This document shows positions 5,001 through 5,561 of a stretch of 5,561 nucleotides of DNA, piece after piece. How positions within the stretch are numbered: the first letter of the stretch is position 1; each line of letters begins with the position of its first letter. Below the pieces are notes generated by a model, which saw only the letters and a program-made list of their open reading frames with translations, was not told the DNA's origin and ran no database searches. Origin of the DNA: Planctomycetota bacterium. GTDB lineage: Bacteria > Planctomycetota > Planctomycetia > Isosphaerales > Isosphaeraceae. A program made the position numbers and the translations under genes. Location: contig JAJYCH010000108.1 in the NCBI GenBank assembly GCA_021778575.1, forward strand, positions 1 to 5,561, written 5' to 3'.

Positions 5001-5561
5001 TGCTCTCCGTCGTCCTTCCTGGGTTTGGTCAGGTCACGAATAATGTCGGCCAGGGTTCCCTGATCCTGCTGGAGTTTTTCAAGCTCCGCGGCCTGGTCGG
5101 GGTTGAGTTCTTTTTGGCGGCGGAGGAGTTCGTCGAAGAATTCGGTCCGTTCGTTCACTTCTTTCTGGAGCGAGCGGAGCATCTTGATCTGGGCGGCGGC
5201 GGGAATGCCGTCGCCGCCCCCTTTGGACTGGCCGGCCTGGTCGCCGGGCTGCCCTTCGCCGCCTTGCTGGCCTGCGCCCGGCTTGGCCTTGTCGGGTTTG
5301 GGCGCGTCGATCAGTTGCTGAAAGCGGGAGGAGGCGAGCTTCTCGGCCCGGACCGTGGCATCGTCGGTCTTGAGTTGCTGCAAACGTTGGGCCGCAGCAT
5401 CCATGCCCTCAGTCGCTTTCTTGAGCGAGAGGCCGAAGGCGGGAGCCCCTTCGCCGAGCCGTTCCATCAGTTCGGTCGCCTCGTCCTTCAGGCCGGCCTG
5501 GACCCGGCTGAGGTCGCGGACTCCCGAGCGCTGGCCGAGCGTCAGTTTACCGCCGTTGTCG
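4997..5561 (-). CDS. C-terminal part of a coiled-coil, low-complexity envelope protein (5' end outside window)
   Basis: The frame is open from the right edge to a TGA at 4999-4997, giving 187 visible residues. An internal Met at 5467 is not taken as the start because the frame continues upstream without a stop and with similar helical composition (LSRVQAGLKDEATELMERLG). The visible part has a helical region, a Lys/Pro/Gly/Gln/Asp-rich linker (PDKAKPGAGQQGGEGQPGDQ), then a C-terminal helical segment IPAAAQIKMLRSLQKEVNER and a final coiled coil (AAELEKLQQDQGTLADIIRD). The segment beginning DGIPAAAQIKMLRSLQ resembles the C-termini of large planctomycete DUF4175-like membrane proteins. That is from memory and unverified. 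The stop overlaps the ATG of the next gene (ATGA, 5000-4997), so the two should be translationally coupled. Export and topology cannot be judged without the N-terminus. Confidence 0.75.
   Translation of the reverse strand, partial: DNGGKLTLGQRSGVRDLSRVQAGLKDEATELMERLGEGAPAFGLSLKKATEGMDAAAQRLQQLKTDDATVRAEKLASSRFQQLIDAPKPDKAKPGAGQQGGEGQPGDQAGQSKGGGDGIPAAAQIKMLRSLQKEVNERTEFFDELLRRQKELNPDQAAELEKLQQDQGTLADIIRDLTKPRKDDGEQ

Noticed and set aside
2850..5063. A 737-codon open reading frame on the plus strand, antisense to the toroid and low-complexity genes
   Set aside because: It is a long shadow frame produced by GC-rich codon use on the other strand. The minus-strand genes have signal peptides, ribosome binding sites, tight operon spacing and family motifs, while this frame shows no recognisable domain.

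Overview
The window most likely comes from a high-GC planctomycete, probably of the Isosphaeraceae type. This is inferred from protein content, not from a marker gene. Supporting traits are a secreted squalene-cyclase-like toroid protein, a secreted NPCBM-domain protein, Lys/Pro/Gly/Gln-rich envelope proteins with coiled coils, and a soluble histidine kinase whose H-box reads GHNVINAF.

Layout. Positions 1-182 hold no convincing gene but contain a strong GC-rich hairpin. Two small plus-strand genes follow: a cytoplasmic BON-domain protein (210-470) and an 80-residue protein (573-815) that looks like a lone HisKA (DHp) helical hairpin with Gln where the phospho-accepting His should be. The second gene is preceded by a perfect 14-bp palindrome that touches its ribosome binding site. 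It runs tail to tail into a minus-strand histidine kinase (812-1531), and the two stop codons interlock on one TTAA. An 85-bp gap upstream of the kinase carries an 8-bp direct repeat and a tandem pentamer.

Positions 1617-5561 are a compact minus-strand operon. In transcription order it encodes the C-terminal part of a coiled-coil protein that enters from the right edge, a secreted 320-residue low-complexity protein, a secreted alpha/alpha-toroid protein and a secreted NPCBM protein. The spacings are a 4-bp ATGA overlap, 3 bp and 21 bp, which suggests coordinated and partly coupled translation. Three of the four products have an N-terminal signal sequence; the N-terminus of the fourth lies outside the window. 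The group is therefore probably an envelope or periplasmic assembly. Its biochemical function is not known to me.

The point most worth following is the pairing of a DHp-only, His-less small protein with a sensorless DHp-plus-ATPase kinase in a convergent, stop-overlapping arrangement. It could be a kinase/pseudokinase-fragment regulatory pair. No response regulator is visible in the window.
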